61,079 nucleotides of DNA from positions 1-61,079 of the forward strand of contig CAKTVG010000017.1 in assembly GCA_934622035.1 (NCBI GenBank). The letters run 5' to 3'. The DNA is from an uncultured Oscillospiraceae bacterium (GTDB lineage: Bacteria > Bacillota > Clostridia > Oscillospirales > Oscillospiraceae). The notes beneath the pieces were generated by a model, which had not been told where the DNA came from, did not search any database, and saw only the letters and a list, made by a program, of their open reading frames with translations. A program made the position numbers and the translations under genes. Below, piece after piece: positions 44,051-52,929 of the stretch (position 1 is its first letter; every line of letters begins with the position of its first letter).

Positions 44051-45833
44051 CTATCAAAGGCTCGTCCTTCAGTCGGTAATAGGCCCAGCAGTCCAGACGG
44101 TGCAGGAGGTTCCTCTGCGCCGGGGTCAGCGCTGCCGCCGTGCCGTTGGCCAGAATGGTTTGCCCGTGCGCCGTGACGGAGAAAATCTGCTGCACCGCTT
44201 CCAACTCGTCAAAATAGGGATCCAGTCCGCTCAGGCCAGCCAGCGCATAGACGGCAGCGCCAAGGTAGCTTGCATTCATCCGCTCCGGCAGCGCCGGGAG
44301 ATCGCCGGCATAGGCTTTGTTTGCCCAAATCAGATAGGGCGTTTCATAGGCGCTCAGCGCGTCCTTGTCTGCACCCAGCGCATGGTAGACGCTTTCCGGC
44401 AGGGCGGGGCGGTGATCGCCGAAGAAGACCAGCAGAAAGGGTTCGCTCTGCGCGTCCAGATACTCCGTCAGGTGGAGAAGCATTTCCGAGGCATCCCGCA
44501 CGCCCTCCAGATAAACGGACAGCGCTTCCGCTTCCTCCTCGGAGAGATTCACCTTGCAGGGCAGGGGCGCCGGCTGCGTCCCGTATTTTTGATAGGTATA
44601 CGCCTGGTGATTCTGAATGGTCACGCCGAAAGCAAAGAGCGGCGCATCGCCGAGCCGCGCCTCCAGCGCCGCAGTCAGGTGGGAGAGAAAGGCGGCGTCG
44701 GAGACGGTTGGGCCTTTGTATTCCTCTGCGGCAAATTCGTCCTGAAAAATGCAGTCGGTGATGCCAAGATAGTCATAGACGCTCTCCCGGTTATAGAACC
44801 AGGAATAGCCCGGATGCAGAAAGAAGCTTTCATAGCCTGCGCGCTGAAATGCGCGGGGGAGGGAATTGGTTTGCCGCCGCACCGTGCGGAAGGCGGAATT
44901 CGCGCCGAGCCGCTCCGTCTGCATCCCGGTCAGAACGTCAAATTCCGTGTTTGCGGTTCCTGCACCGGAATTGGGGACGATCAAATGGCCGCTCACGGCG
45001 CGGCCGGACGCGGCGACCTGATGATATCCATAAAGCGGGCTTTCCTCCGGCACGTAGGAAAACGCATCCGCGTCCGCGAGATCGGTGAAGGATTCACACA
45101 TGACAAAAATGATGTTCGGCTGTACGTTCGGCACGGTATAAGCGGCGGTATCCGCCTGCGCCCAGCGCTCGACCTCCTCACGGAAGTAGTCCTCCGGCGG
45201 TTGGACCGTGTAGCGGTCATAGTTGGCAAGAAAGCAATAGGGGAAGCCCAATGACCGATAGGTAAGCGGTACATCGGCTTTGTCGACTGCGGGAACGAGC
45301 TGCGCATAGAGCGCCGTATTTCCATACACGGCTCCCATGCTCAGGAAAAAGAGCGCGGCGGCAGCGACCGACGCTGCAAGGCGGCAGTACCATTTCGGCC
45401 TTGTACAGCGAAAAAAGAGGCCAAGTGCCGCGGCGGCGGCGCAGCAGAACAGAATCGCGGCAAGCAGTCCCCAATGCAGATCGAGCGAGTATTCGCTTGT
45501 CGCCGTTAGCGCCTCGCGCAGGTCGGCAAGGTCAGCGGGCATGAGAGGGTCGTTGCGGCAGCCGGTCTTGATCCGGTTCGCGTAGGCAAGCAAATTGACC
45601 AGCAGCCCGGCGGCTGCGGCGGCGGGAAAGGGGTTTCGAAAAATCCCCCAGAGAAAAGCGCTCAGAAGGAAACACGGCAGCCAGTTGAGCGGCAGGAGAA
45701 GCGGCTCCTCTGCAAATTGCAGGCCGGAAAAGCCGCCGGGAGAGATCAGAAGCGCAAGCAGTGTGAAAAGAAGCGATCCGAGCAGCAGAACGGGAGCGGC
45801 GCTCCACGCGGGTATGGTCTTGTATCGTTTCAT
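44046..45833 (-). CDS. LTA synthase-like sulfatase-domain membrane protein
   Basis: 595 residues. Five N-terminal membrane helices (about residues 13-175), then an extracellular sulfatase/alkaline-phosphatase domain: IIFVMCESFTDL, AGTANTEFDVLTGM with the nucleophilic threonine, FFGDHRPALP for metal ligands. Family members add glycerol phosphate to make lipoteichoic acid or transfer other phospho groups. The nucleophile is threonine, typical of LtaS. A good promoter lies upstream, adjacent to the divergent flavoprotein gene. Exact product unknown. Confidence 0.88.
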   Translation of the reverse strand: MKRYKTIPAWSAAPVLLLGSLLFTLLALLISPGGFSGLQFAEEPLLLPLNWLPCFLLSAFLWGIFRNPFPAAAAAGLLVNLLAYANRIKTGCRNDPLMPADLADLREALTATSEYSLDLHWGLLAAILFCCAAAAALGLFFRCTRPKWYCRLAASVAAAALFFLSMGAVYGNTALYAQLVPAVDKADVPLTYRSLGFPYCFLANYDRYTVQPPEDYFREEVERWAQADTAAYTVPNVQPNIIFVMCESFTDLADADAFSYVPEESPLYGYHQVAASGRAVSGHLIVPNSGAGTANTEFDVLTGMQTERLGANSAFRTVRRQTNSLPRAFQRAGYESFFLHPGYSWFYNRESVYDYLGITDCIFQDEFAAEEYKGPTVSDAAFLSHLTAALEARLGDAPLFAFGVTIQNHQAYTYQKYGTQPAPLPCKVNLSEEEAEALSVYLEGVRDASEMLLHLTEYLDAQSEPFLLVFFGDHRPALPESVYHALGADKDALSAYETPYLIWANKAYAGDLPALPERMNASYLGAAVYALAGLSGLDPYFDELEAVQQIFSVTAHGQTILANGTAAALTPAQRNLLHRLDCWAYYRLKDEPLIE

Positions 45834-45854
45834 GGGCGTCCCTCCTTTTTCGAT

Positions 45855-45883
45855 ATGATAGCATTCCGGCGCAGGTTTTTCAA
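45855..45883 (-). promoter_or_regulatory. Promoter for the sulfatase gene
   Basis: Minus strand TTGAAA (45878-45883), 17-base spacer, TATCAT (45855-45860) preceded by TGC. Its -35 directly abuts the divergent flavoprotein promoter's -35. Confidence 0.7.
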
Positions 45884-45912
45884 TTGATTTTTCGCCGCCG
45901 ATGCGTTATGAT
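45884..45912 (+). promoter_or_regulatory. Promoter for the flavoprotein gene
   Basis: TTGATT (45884-45889), 17-base spacer, TATGAT (45907-45912). Shares a border base with the divergent sulfatase promoter. Confidence 0.65.
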
Positions 45913-45936
45913 AAAAGAAAAACGGAGGGAAATCCA

Positions 45937-46557
45937 ATGAAGGTTTTGCTGTTCAACGGCAGTCCCCATCCGGCGGGCTGCACCTATACCGCGCTGCACG
46001 AGGTGGAAAAGCAGCTGCAAAAGCACGGCATTGAAACGGAAATTGTTCAGGTCGGCACGAAGCCGGTCGCCGGGTGCATTGCCTGCGGCAAGTGCGCAGG
46101 CGGCAAGGGCTGCATTTTTGATGACGGCGTGAATGCGCTGGCCGCGCGGCTGGATGAATTTGACGCGTTCGTCGTCGGCTCTCCGGTGTATTATTCCGGC
46201 CCGAGCGGGCAGTGCACCTCCTTCCTCGACCGGCTGTTTTACAGTGCGTCCGGCAAGCTGAAGGGCAAGCCAGCCGCAGCGGTGGTTTCCTGCCGCCGGG
46301 GCGGTGCAAGCGCCAGCTATGACCGCCTTCTGAAGTATTTCAGCATCAATTCCATGCCGATCGTCACGTCACAATACTGGAATCAGGTGCACGGCAACAG
46401 GCCGGAGGAGGTTTTGCAGGACGAAGAGGGACTGCAAACCATGCGCACACTGGCGGAGAACCTTGCATGGCTGCTGAAGTGCATCGAAGCGGGCCGCGCC
46501 GCAGGCGTCACCCCGCCGGTTTACGAGAAGAAGATCAACACCAATTTCATTCGATAA
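45937..46557 (+). CDS. NAD(P)H-dependent FMN reductase-like flavoprotein
   Basis: 206 residues, flavodoxin fold. LLFNGSPHPAGCTYTAL is the FMN phosphate loop; CIACGKCAGGKGCIF is a four-cysteine pattern as in iron-sulfur flavoproteins, and VGSPVYYSGPSGQ with FYSAS follow. May be an iron-sulfur flavoprotein or a simple FMN reductase; cysteine spacing favours the former. Probably redox housekeeping in an anaerobe. Start at 45937 follows GGAGG. Confidence 0.85.
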   Translation: MKVLLFNGSPHPAGCTYTALHEVEKQLQKHGIETEIVQVGTKPVAGCIACGKCAGGKGCIFDDGVNALAARLDEFDAFVVGSPVYYSGPSGQCTSFLDRLFYSASGKLKGKPAAAVVSCRRGGASASYDRLLKYFSINSMPIVTSQYWNQVHGNRPEEVLQDEEGLQTMRTLAENLAWLLKCIEAGRAAGVTPPVYEKKINTNFIR

Positions 46558-46571
46558 GAAGCTGTTTCCAT

Positions 46572-46612
46572 GGATCGTCCGCTGCATTTGCAGGGGACGA
46601 TCCTGTGCTTTT
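46572..46612 (+). terminator. Terminator after the flavoprotein
   Basis: Stem 46572-46580 with 46595-46603 plus an inner CTGC/GCAG helix, then GTGCTTTTG. Confidence 0.7.
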
Positions 46613-47148
46613 GAGAGATATGGATTGCATTTTGCCCGTACCGGAAAATTTTTTTCGGGAAGGTGTTGCAAAATCGCCCGTTTTATTGTTTTAATAAACG
46701 GAGGGAAAATGCTTGCGCCCCTCCGCTTTCGGGCGTTCCTTCCCTGCGGAGCGCCCACGCCTGAACCGGCCATCGATTTTGTGGTTCGGGCGAAGGAAGG
46801 CCGCCTCCGGTTTTCCGGAGACGGCCTGATTTCGTTTATCCGAGGGGGGACAGATTGTGGCCTACCTGCAAATTCTGCACGCATATCGCAATAACGTTTG
46901 CATTGCGCATGTGCGTGGCAGAGCGCGCATGCGCATAATTCCGCGTTTTATTGCATTTGCTCACAATTCGAGTATTTCCTATTTAGATATCGCAAATGAA
47001 CCTGTAATTGATGTAAATTCAGGATAATCCACGCGAAAATACTTGAATTTCCCGTATTATGCGGGTAGGGAGCGGCGAACAGATCATCATATTGAATAAA
47101 AATATTAGAGAATTATAGATAAATTTGTAAATCTGTGTTAACAAACGC
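46613..47148. other. Non-coding AT-rich boundary region
   Basis: About 540 bases with no supported gene. It holds a 13-bp hairpin (46798-46827) and an imperfect palindrome of GCGCATG units (about 46905-46945). G+C falls through the region into the AT-rich genes that follow, so it may be the left edge of acquired DNA. No integrase, tRNA or att-like duplication was recognised. Confidence 0.5.
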
Positions 47149-47177
47149 TTGACAAACGAATGAAATCATGCTATCCT
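47149..47177 (+). promoter_or_regulatory. Promoter for the small secreted protein
   Basis: TTGACA (47149-47154), 17-base spacer, TATCCT (47172-47177) preceded by TGC. The leader is about 130 bases, long for this genome. Confidence 0.75.
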
Positions 47178-47313
47178 GAGATCGTAAATAACATGAAGTA
47201 GGTGACAGCGCCAAATAACACGTTTTCTCCAGGCAATTGATATAGATACCACTCGCATCGCATCCCCCGTAAACAAGTCCGAAAATACGTAATTACTGAA
47301 AGGAGAAACATCT

Positions 47314-47691
47314 ATGAAGATCAAGCGTTCAATTTCCGCCGTCCTCATTCTTGCCCTGCTCCTGTCATGCATCTGTATTTTCGCTTCTGCGGATAGCGAA
47401 AGCTACACGGGAGTATTCAACGGCAAAAGCTACTACACCTCAGCCTCTGTGACAAAAACCAAGATGCAAGCCTATTTGAGTTATGCGGATTCTTCAGCCA
47501 CTCTCAGAATTCGCGGTGCATATGTCTATGAGAATACAAGTGGAGACAACTGTAACGACATATTTATCGCGACTGCGAAAACGAGTGCCCTTGGGACAAA
47601 GGTTCCGGATGACTTCCGAGCATATGTCTCGTTGACTGCTACCTATTACATCAATGGTACGAACGTTCAGAGCATTCATGTAGGCGTATAA
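47314..47691 (+). CDS. Small secreted protein, unknown
   Basis: 125 residues. Sec signal peptide with an apparent cleavage after FASA (about residue 26); no lipobox. The mature 98 residues look all-beta and are rich in Tyr, Thr and Ser (SYTGVFNGKSYYTSASVTKT, ending SLTATYYINGTNVQSIHVGV). AAAGGAG lies before the ATG. It has a strong promoter, a long leader and its own terminator. Composition is AT-richer than its neighbours. The order small secreted protein, lipoprotein, ABC ATPase, large permease resembles lactococcin-972-type bacteriocin loci, but the sequence itself does not match that family clearly. No function can be assigned. Confidence 0.75.
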   Translation: MKIKRSISAVLILALLLSCICIFASADSESYTGVFNGKSYYTSASVTKTKMQAYLSYADSSATLRIRGAYVYENTSGDNCNDIFIATAKTSALGTKVPDDFRAYVSLTATYYINGTNVQSIHVGV

Positions 47692-47697
47692 ATCTTA

Positions 47698-47743
47698 CAG
47701 CAGCCCCATTTGAGAATACAAATGGGGCTGCTGTTATATTATT
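47698..47743 (+). terminator. Terminator after the small secreted protein
   Basis: 15-bp stem 47698-47712 with 47719-47733, then TTATATTATT. Read-through would reach the lipoprotein gene. Confidence 0.8.
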
Positions 47744-47753
47744 AGGAGGATAA

Positions 47754-48845
47754 ATGAAAAAACACATTACTCGTTTAATGCTTCTGTTACTCGTCATTCT
47801 ATCGATAGGCTGCTCAACTCAAAATACAACTACTTCCGACTCGAATCTTCCCAATCCTGCGTCATACAGACAGCAAGATCGATTAGAACGTTTTATAGAA
47901 CTGGCAGACAGATACTATTACGTTTATAATTATAAAGTTTATTTTTCAGAGAAAGATAATCCTGCATTTTTTATATTGTGTAACAAGCCGGAGTGTAAGC
48001 ACAATGACAGTAATTGCAACGCTTATGCAGAATCTGCACTCGGATATTGGGATGAGCATTTATATGGCGCGGTTCTGCTTGAAGGAGAACCACGCATTTT
48101 TCGCATGAATCTTGACGGGACAGAACACACGACAATTGCAGACCTTGAACAGCCTGTGAATCCTGCCGGCACCGCAGGCGGCTTCTATCATTTCTATGTT
48201 CACAACGGATATATGTACTATGAAGTATCCAATGAAGGAATGAATACCCTGTTCCGTACTGAGATGGCAACCGGGAAGACAGAACGGCTTTTTGAGGATT
48301 TATTGCATGGCGAGACACAATTTTCCGGCTCTTTACAGTTTGATGGCCAGAAGCTCTATTTTGTTCTGCGTGATAGGGATGTCAGATCATTATACTGTGC
48401 AGATGTAACAACACTGGAGTTGCAAAAAATTCGCGACTGGACGCTGGATAACCGAGGCTGGGCAGTGTACGGTAACATGCTTTACTATTATGCCAGCGAC
48501 CGCAAAGTATTCTGCGAGTATGATTTGACAACTGGGGAAGAAAAGACCATCCCGCAATCGGATTACTACGATGGTGCACCAACATATGATTCGGACTACG
48601 TCTATTTTAAGACGTGGGATGACGAAGATTTGGGGAATATGGGCTTAGTCATTCTCGACCGGAATTATCAATTTATCCAGCGTATTGAAATGCCGCGAGA
48701 TATGAATTTTATGTATGATGCGCAAGACAAGTTAATTTTCACCACGCTCCCCAGCCAGAAGGCGACGAAGTACCTCCCCAAATCGGCCATCGGGACGGGC
48801 GAGGCCGAGCTTCTGCCGATTGAAGATCCGTATTCTTATCGATAA
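47754..48845 (+). CDS. Propeller-like lipoprotein, composite
   Basis: 363 residues. Lipoprotein signal (LLLLVILSIGCSTQ). The mature part has repeated strand blocks of the propeller kind (ADRYYYVYNYKVYFSEKDN, AVLLEGEPRIFRMNLDG), a bacterial surface-lipoprotein pattern. AGGAGG 10 bases before the ATG. AT-rich until about 48738, then abruptly G+C-rich to the stop (about the last 36 codons). Followed 19 bases on by the ABC ATPase. Probably an accessory factor of that transporter. Confidence 0.75.
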   Translation: MKKHITRLMLLLLVILSIGCSTQNTTTSDSNLPNPASYRQQDRLERFIELADRYYYVYNYKVYFSEKDNPAFFILCNKPECKHNDSNCNAYAESALGYWDEHLYGAVLLEGEPRIFRMNLDGTEHTTIADLEQPVNPAGTAGGFYHFYVHNGYMYYEVSNEGMNTLFRTEMATGKTERLFEDLLHGETQFSGSLQFDGQKLYFVLRDRDVRSLYCADVTTLELQKIRDWTLDNRGWAVYGNMLYYYASDRKVFCEYDLTTGEEKTIPQSDYYDGAPTYDSDYVYFKTWDDEDLGNMGLVILDRNYQFIQRIEMPRDMNFMYDAQDKLIFTTLPSQKATKYLPKSAIGTGEAELLPIEDPYSYR

Positions 48846-48864
48846 CCCGAAAGGAGGCAAGCCT

Positions 48865-49575
48865 ATGGAGCTTTGCATTCAGAATCTGACCAAGGCCTAT
48901 GGAACCAAGGTTGCGCTGGAGAATTTCAGCTATACCTTCACGCCCGGCGTGACGGCTGTTCTCGGGCCGAACGGTGCGGGAAAAACAACGCTGATGAGCC
49001 TGATCACGGACACCGTCAAGCGCCAGACGGGAGAAATTCTCTATGACGGCGCCGATATCCTGAAGCTGGGCGGGGCGTTTCGCGCCGTGCTGGGCTTCAT
49101 GCCGCAGAGTCAGGGAATGTACGACCGGATGACGGCCTATGATTTCCTGTGCTACATGGCGGAGGTCAAGGGCATCAAGGGCCGCGCCGCGCGGCAGCAG
49201 ATTGCGCAGCTTCTGCGCGTGGTGAATCTGGAGGACGCGGCGCACCGCAGGGTTGGCGGCTTCTCCGGCGGCATGCGGCAGCGCGTGCTGCTCGCGCAGG
49301 CGATGCTGGGCGAGCCGGAGGTGCTGCTGCTCGACGAGCCGACAGCCGGACTGGATCCGGAGGAGCGCGTGCGCCTGCGCAGCTACATAGAGGCGCTGGG
49401 CAAAAACCGCATCGTGATTATCACGACGCATATCACAAGCGATGTGGAGACCATCGCCGACCGCATTTTGCTCATCCGCGAGGGCAGGCTCTCCGCCGCC
49501 ATGGATACGCCGGACTTCCTGGACGGTGCGGCTTCTCTGGAGGACGCCTATCTCCGGCGGCTGCATGCGCTATGA
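48865..49575 (+). CDS. ABC transporter ATPase
   Basis: 236 residues. Walker A GPNGAGKTT near residue 36, signature GFSGGMRQRVLLA near 130, Walker B LLLDEPTAGLD. The pattern suits ABC-2-type exporters. Start at 48865 behind AAAGGAGG. Its stop overlaps the permease start by 4 bases. With the permease it may export a peptide or lipid. Confidence 0.9.
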   Translation: MELCIQNLTKAYGTKVALENFSYTFTPGVTAVLGPNGAGKTTLMSLITDTVKRQTGEILYDGADILKLGGAFRAVLGFMPQSQGMYDRMTAYDFLCYMAEVKGIKGRAARQQIAQLLRVVNLEDAAHRRVGGFSGGMRQRVLLAQAMLGEPEVLLLDEPTAGLDPEERVRLRSYIEALGKNRIVIITTHITSDVETIADRILLIREGRLSAAMDTPDFLDGAASLEDAYLRRLHAL

Positions 49576-51818
49576 GAGAGCTGAAACGAACGCTGTGCGC
49601 CCCTCGGCTCTGGGGGTTGCTCGCGCTGCTGCTTGCGCTGAATATTATGCTGCTGGTCGTGGAGGACACGCGCAACGACGGCTTCTATGCACGTTATAAC
49701 GAGATTCTCGCCGGGGAACCGGATGCCGCTGCGCTGCGTGCCGAGATCAACGGCATTCAGGCCGAGGCCAATCTGCTGACCTGGTCGCAGCAGCCGGAGG
49801 GCTTTTTCCGGGAAATGCTGGCGGAGACCTGCACGGAGAACTACGGCGCGGACTTTGCCGAACGCTGGGTGGCGGGGACGCTGCGCGTCGATGAGGCGTC
49901 GGTGACCGAGGGGCTATACCGGCAGGAGGCCATTCAGGCGGTGCTGGATCAGCTGGAATACCTCAATGGGTATCAGGACTATCTTGACACCGTGCACGCC
50001 AATGCGAAGCAGATGGCCGCGCTTGCGATATTTAATAAGGAAAACAGCTTCTCCGACCGAAATATCAAGAAAACCAACCGGGATTTCCCCAGAGAGCTGA
50101 CACTGACGCTGGGCAACGACTACGCCGTGACCATGCTCTGCACGGATCAGCTCGGCGGCTACAGCCTGCTGGTGTTCGTGCTGGCATTGGTGGTGAGCTT
50201 TCTTGAGGAGCGGAAAAAAGGACTTTGGAGCCTGATGCACAGTGCGCCGCGCGGACGTGGACGGCTGGCGCTGCGCCGGTCTGCGCTGTTGCTGTTGGGC
50301 AGTGTACTCGGTGTGGCGGTGCTGCTCGGAGGCAAGCTGCTGGCGGCGGTGCTGCTCTACGGCGGCATCGGTCCGCTGGACCGGCCGGTGCAGTCGCTGG
50401 AGGCGTTCTCCGCCGTTCCATGGGCACTGACCGTGCGGCAGTATCTGCTGCTCTATTTCCCGTTACGTGCGGCGGGAATCTGGCTGGTTTCTCTGGTGAT
50501 TTATGCCATTTTGCAGGCGGTGAATTATCTTCCGCTTGCATTCGGCGCACTGGGTGCTGCGCTGGCGGCGGAGTATTCGCTGTTCCGCTGGATCCCGGAC
50601 AGCTATTCCATCGTGATTTTGCGCTATGTCAATGTGTTTGCGCTTGTGGATGTGCCGTCGGTTTCTCTGAAATACCTGAATCTGAACCTGTTTGGCCAGC
50701 CGGTGCAGGGCGTGATTCTGACGATCGTTCTGCTGCCTCTCCTTCTGGCGGCCGGGATCCTGGGCAACTGCCTGCTTGCGGAGCGCAAGAAGCCCGTGGC
50801 GCGGCAGAATTCTCTGCTGGTCTTTGCGGATCAGATCCGGCGCCCCTTCTCGCGGGCGGTGGGGCGGCTGCCCCTGTTCGGGCAGGAGCTTTATAAGCTT
50901 CTATGGCTGCAAAGGGGTGTGGCTGTTCTCCTGCTGTTTGCGCTGTTCCTTTTCGGAAGCATGGAAACGCCGCGGCCGGACACGGAGCTGTATGACACGC
51001 AGGGCGCGGGAATCGCGGCCTCGCTGCAGGGGCCGATCACCGAGCGGACGCTTGACGCCATTGATGCGCAGCTGGCCGAGTACGCCGGTTGGGAGCAGAG
51101 CGACGCGCTGCTGGAGCAGGTGGCTTCCTATGAGGCGCTGCGTGCGCGGGTGGAGGAAAGCCTGCGCCTACAGGATGGAAAGTGGCTGATTTCCGCCGCT
51201 CCGCTGGCTGCGCTCTTTAATAAGAACGGTGCAAACTACCAGCGGGAAAATGCGGTCGTCCTGCTTCTGGCATTGGTGCTGCTGCTCTCTGCGCTGTTTG
51301 CGCAGGACAGCCAGACAAAGGAGCTGCTGCGCGCCGCGCCGCGCGGCGGACGCACGCTGCTTTGGAAAAAGCTGGGAGCCGCCTGCCTCTTGACGGTGCT
51401 TCTGTGGGCTGTGTTTGAGGCGCGGGAGCTGTCGCTGATCCTCAGAGACTATGGGACGCCTGCATGGGCGGCGCCGGTGCAGAGCTTTGACTACTTTGCC
51501 GGCAGCGGCGCAGGCTGGACGCTGGGGATGCAGACGGCGATCTTCCTTATGCAGCGGCTGCTGGGACTGCTGACGGCGGCGGGCATCGTCTGCCTGATTT
51601 CCGCTCTGTGCCGTCAGAGCAATACGGCGATTCTGTGCGGCGCGGCGGTCCTGGTGCTTCCGGCCTGCCTGAGCTGCATGGGCCTGAAGACCTTCGATGT
51701 GAGCTGTGTGCTGCTCTCTCCGCTGGAATGCCCGGCAGGCGGTTATATCGCCGCGGCGGCGCTGCTGCTCCTTCTGCCGTTTGTGATTTCACGCGTCTGG
51801 ATGCGCAGACGTGCATAA
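49572..51818 (+). CDS. ABC permease, probable fusion of two half-permeases
   Basis: 748 residues. First half: one N-terminal helix (LWGLLALLLALNIMLLV), an extracytoplasmic helical domain (about 35-190), then helices up to about 420. Second half (from about 440) repeats this: RGVAVLLLFALFLFG, an extracytoplasmic domain, then four further helices to the end. A shared cytoplasmic motif appears in both (APRGRGR near residue 224, APRGGRT near 588). This is twice the length of a normal ABC-2 permease, so a single polypeptide could form the dimer. Coupled to the ATPase by an ATGA overlap. Confidence 0.85.
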   Translation: MRELKRTLCAPRLWGLLALLLALNIMLLVVEDTRNDGFYARYNEILAGEPDAAALRAEINGIQAEANLLTWSQQPEGFFREMLAETCTENYGADFAERWVAGTLRVDEASVTEGLYRQEAIQAVLDQLEYLNGYQDYLDTVHANAKQMAALAIFNKENSFSDRNIKKTNRDFPRELTLTLGNDYAVTMLCTDQLGGYSLLVFVLALVVSFLEERKKGLWSLMHSAPRGRGRLALRRSALLLLGSVLGVAVLLGGKLLAAVLLYGGIGPLDRPVQSLEAFSAVPWALTVRQYLLLYFPLRAAGIWLVSLVIYAILQAVNYLPLAFGALGAALAAEYSLFRWIPDSYSIVILRYVNVFALVDVPSVSLKYLNLNLFGQPVQGVILTIVLLPLLLAAGILGNCLLAERKKPVARQNSLLVFADQIRRPFSRAVGRLPLFGQELYKLLWLQRGVAVLLLFALFLFGSMETPRPDTELYDTQGAGIAASLQGPITERTLDAIDAQLAEYAGWEQSDALLEQVASYEALRARVEESLRLQDGKWLISAAPLAALFNKNGANYQRENAVVLLLALVLLLSALFAQDSQTKELLRAAPRGGRTLLWKKLGAACLLTVLLWAVFEARELSLILRDYGTPAWAAPVQSFDYFAGSGAGWTLGMQTAIFLMQRLLGLLTAAGIVCLISALCRQSNTAILCGAAVLVLPACLSCMGLKTFDVSCVLLSPLECPAGGYIAAAALLLLLPFVISRVWMRRRA

Positions 51819-51955
51819 AACTTCATGCATGCGTGCACGAAAAAGCGCAAGGGCCGGTGCATGAAGCTTTTGCGCATCATTTCCGCTTGCCCCGCAGGGC
51901 GAGAAAATGGCATATTTCTTATTTTGCTATGCTTTTGCATAGCAAAAGGCTTAGA
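51819..51955. other. Convergent intergenic region with hairpins
   Basis: Holds a 9-bp pair (51822-51830 with 51859-51867), whose loop could also pair forward (51846-51851 with 51871-51876, a possible pseudoknot), and a clean hairpin of TTTTGCTATGC around TTTT (51923-51948). No gene is seen; the hairpins probably end the permease transcript. Confidence 0.4.
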
Positions 51956-51989
51956 AAATCCCTCTCTCCGCTTTTGGAGAGAGGGATTT
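51956..51989 (-). terminator. Terminator of the AEC transporter operon
   Basis: 14-bp stem 51956-51969 with 51976-51989, followed on the minus strand by TTTTCT. Confidence 0.75.
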
Positions 51990-52005
51990 CAGTCTGCCCG
52001 GAATT

Positions 52006-52929
52006 TCAGGTAAGCACACCAAGCGAGCAAAACAGAAACAGCAATATGCTCATCACGACCAGAAACAGCAGCGTGGAGGAAATGGTGCAGTGTACGGCAA
52101 GCTCCGGGTCGCCGTCGTATTCCTTGCTCCAGACCACACCGGTCAGCGGCGCGGGGCTGCCGAAGAGAATTGCCAGCAGCAGTGCGGATTGCGTATTCAA
52201 AAAACAGCGCAGAATCCAGAACAGCAGAAAGGGCAGCGCCAGAACCTTCAAAAAGGAATAACCGATGGCAAGCCGGTCCCTGCGCCAGCTCAGCACGCCG
52301 TAGCGGTACAGCAGCACGCCGAGCAGCAGAAGCGCAAGCGGCGAGGTCATGGCGCTGAGGGTATCGACGGTGTATTGCAGGAAAGAGGGCAGGTGAATCT
52401 GGAACACGGCCAGCAGCACGCCTGCCACTGCGGCGAGAAGGGAGGGACTGGTGAGCGTTTTTTTCACAACCTCCCGGCCGCTGCCGGCTGCGCTGCCGAG
52501 GAACAGCGGATGATACAGACTCCAAATCAGAAAATCCTGCACTGCGCCGTGGATTACGCACAGAACCATTGCCTCCTGCGAGAGAAAGACGCTCAGCAGG
52601 GGAATGGCGGCATAGGAGACGTTGCCGATGCCGGTGACGAAGCGCCAGTAGGCGCGGTGCCGCTGCGGTGCTTTGCGAAAGATAAGCAGACTTCCGAAGA
52701 ACAGCGCGAAGGTTACGGCCAATGTGGCAATCGCCGTGGGCAGGCCGGTTTCCAGCAGCACGCGCGGATCGGTCGTCGTGAAGGTGTGCAGCACCATGCC
52801 GGGGTAGCAGACATTCAGCAAAACGCCGGGCAGCGTGTCCGCCGCCTGCTCCGAGATGAGCTTCGTCCGCGCGACACCGTAGCCGATGGCCAGCATCAGA
52901 AAGAAGAAAATCAGGCTATCAAGTGACAT
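52006..52929 (-). CDS. AEC-family transporter
   Basis: 307 residues, about nine or ten membrane segments with short loops. LPGVLLNVCYPGMVLHTF and the mid-protein helices fit the auxin-efflux-carrier/AEC permeases, which move carboxylic or amino acids in bacteria. Its start codon shares one base with the epimerase stop (TGATG), so the two are translated as a unit. The cargo is not known; it may export a product or take up a precursor of the catabolic locus to its right. Confidence 0.85.
   Translation of the reverse strand: MSLDSLIFFFLMLAIGYGVARTKLISEQAADTLPGVLLNVCYPGMVLHTFTTTDPRVLLETGLPTAIATLAVTFALFFGSLLIFRKAPQRHRAYWRFVTGIGNVSYAAIPLLSVFLSQEAMVLCVIHGAVQDFLIWSLYHPLFLGSAAGSGREVVKKTLTSPSLLAAVAGVLLAVFQIHLPSFLQYTVDTLSAMTSPLALLLLGVLLYRYGVLSWRRDRLAIGYSFLKVLALPFLLFWILRCFLNTQSALLLAILFGSPAPLTGVVWSKEYDGDPELAVHCTISSTLLFLVVMSILLFLFCSLGVLT

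Noticed and set aside
46625..46894. 89-codon frame in the gap after the flavoprotein
   Set aside because: No ribosome site, overlaps hairpins, unlikely composition.
46905..46945. GCGCATG-rich imperfect palindrome as a CRISPR or att site
   Set aside because: Only one imperfect unit, no repeats with regular spacers, no integrase.
47314..47691. Small secreted protein as lactococcin 972
   Set aside because: Gene order is similar, but no clear residue match to that family.
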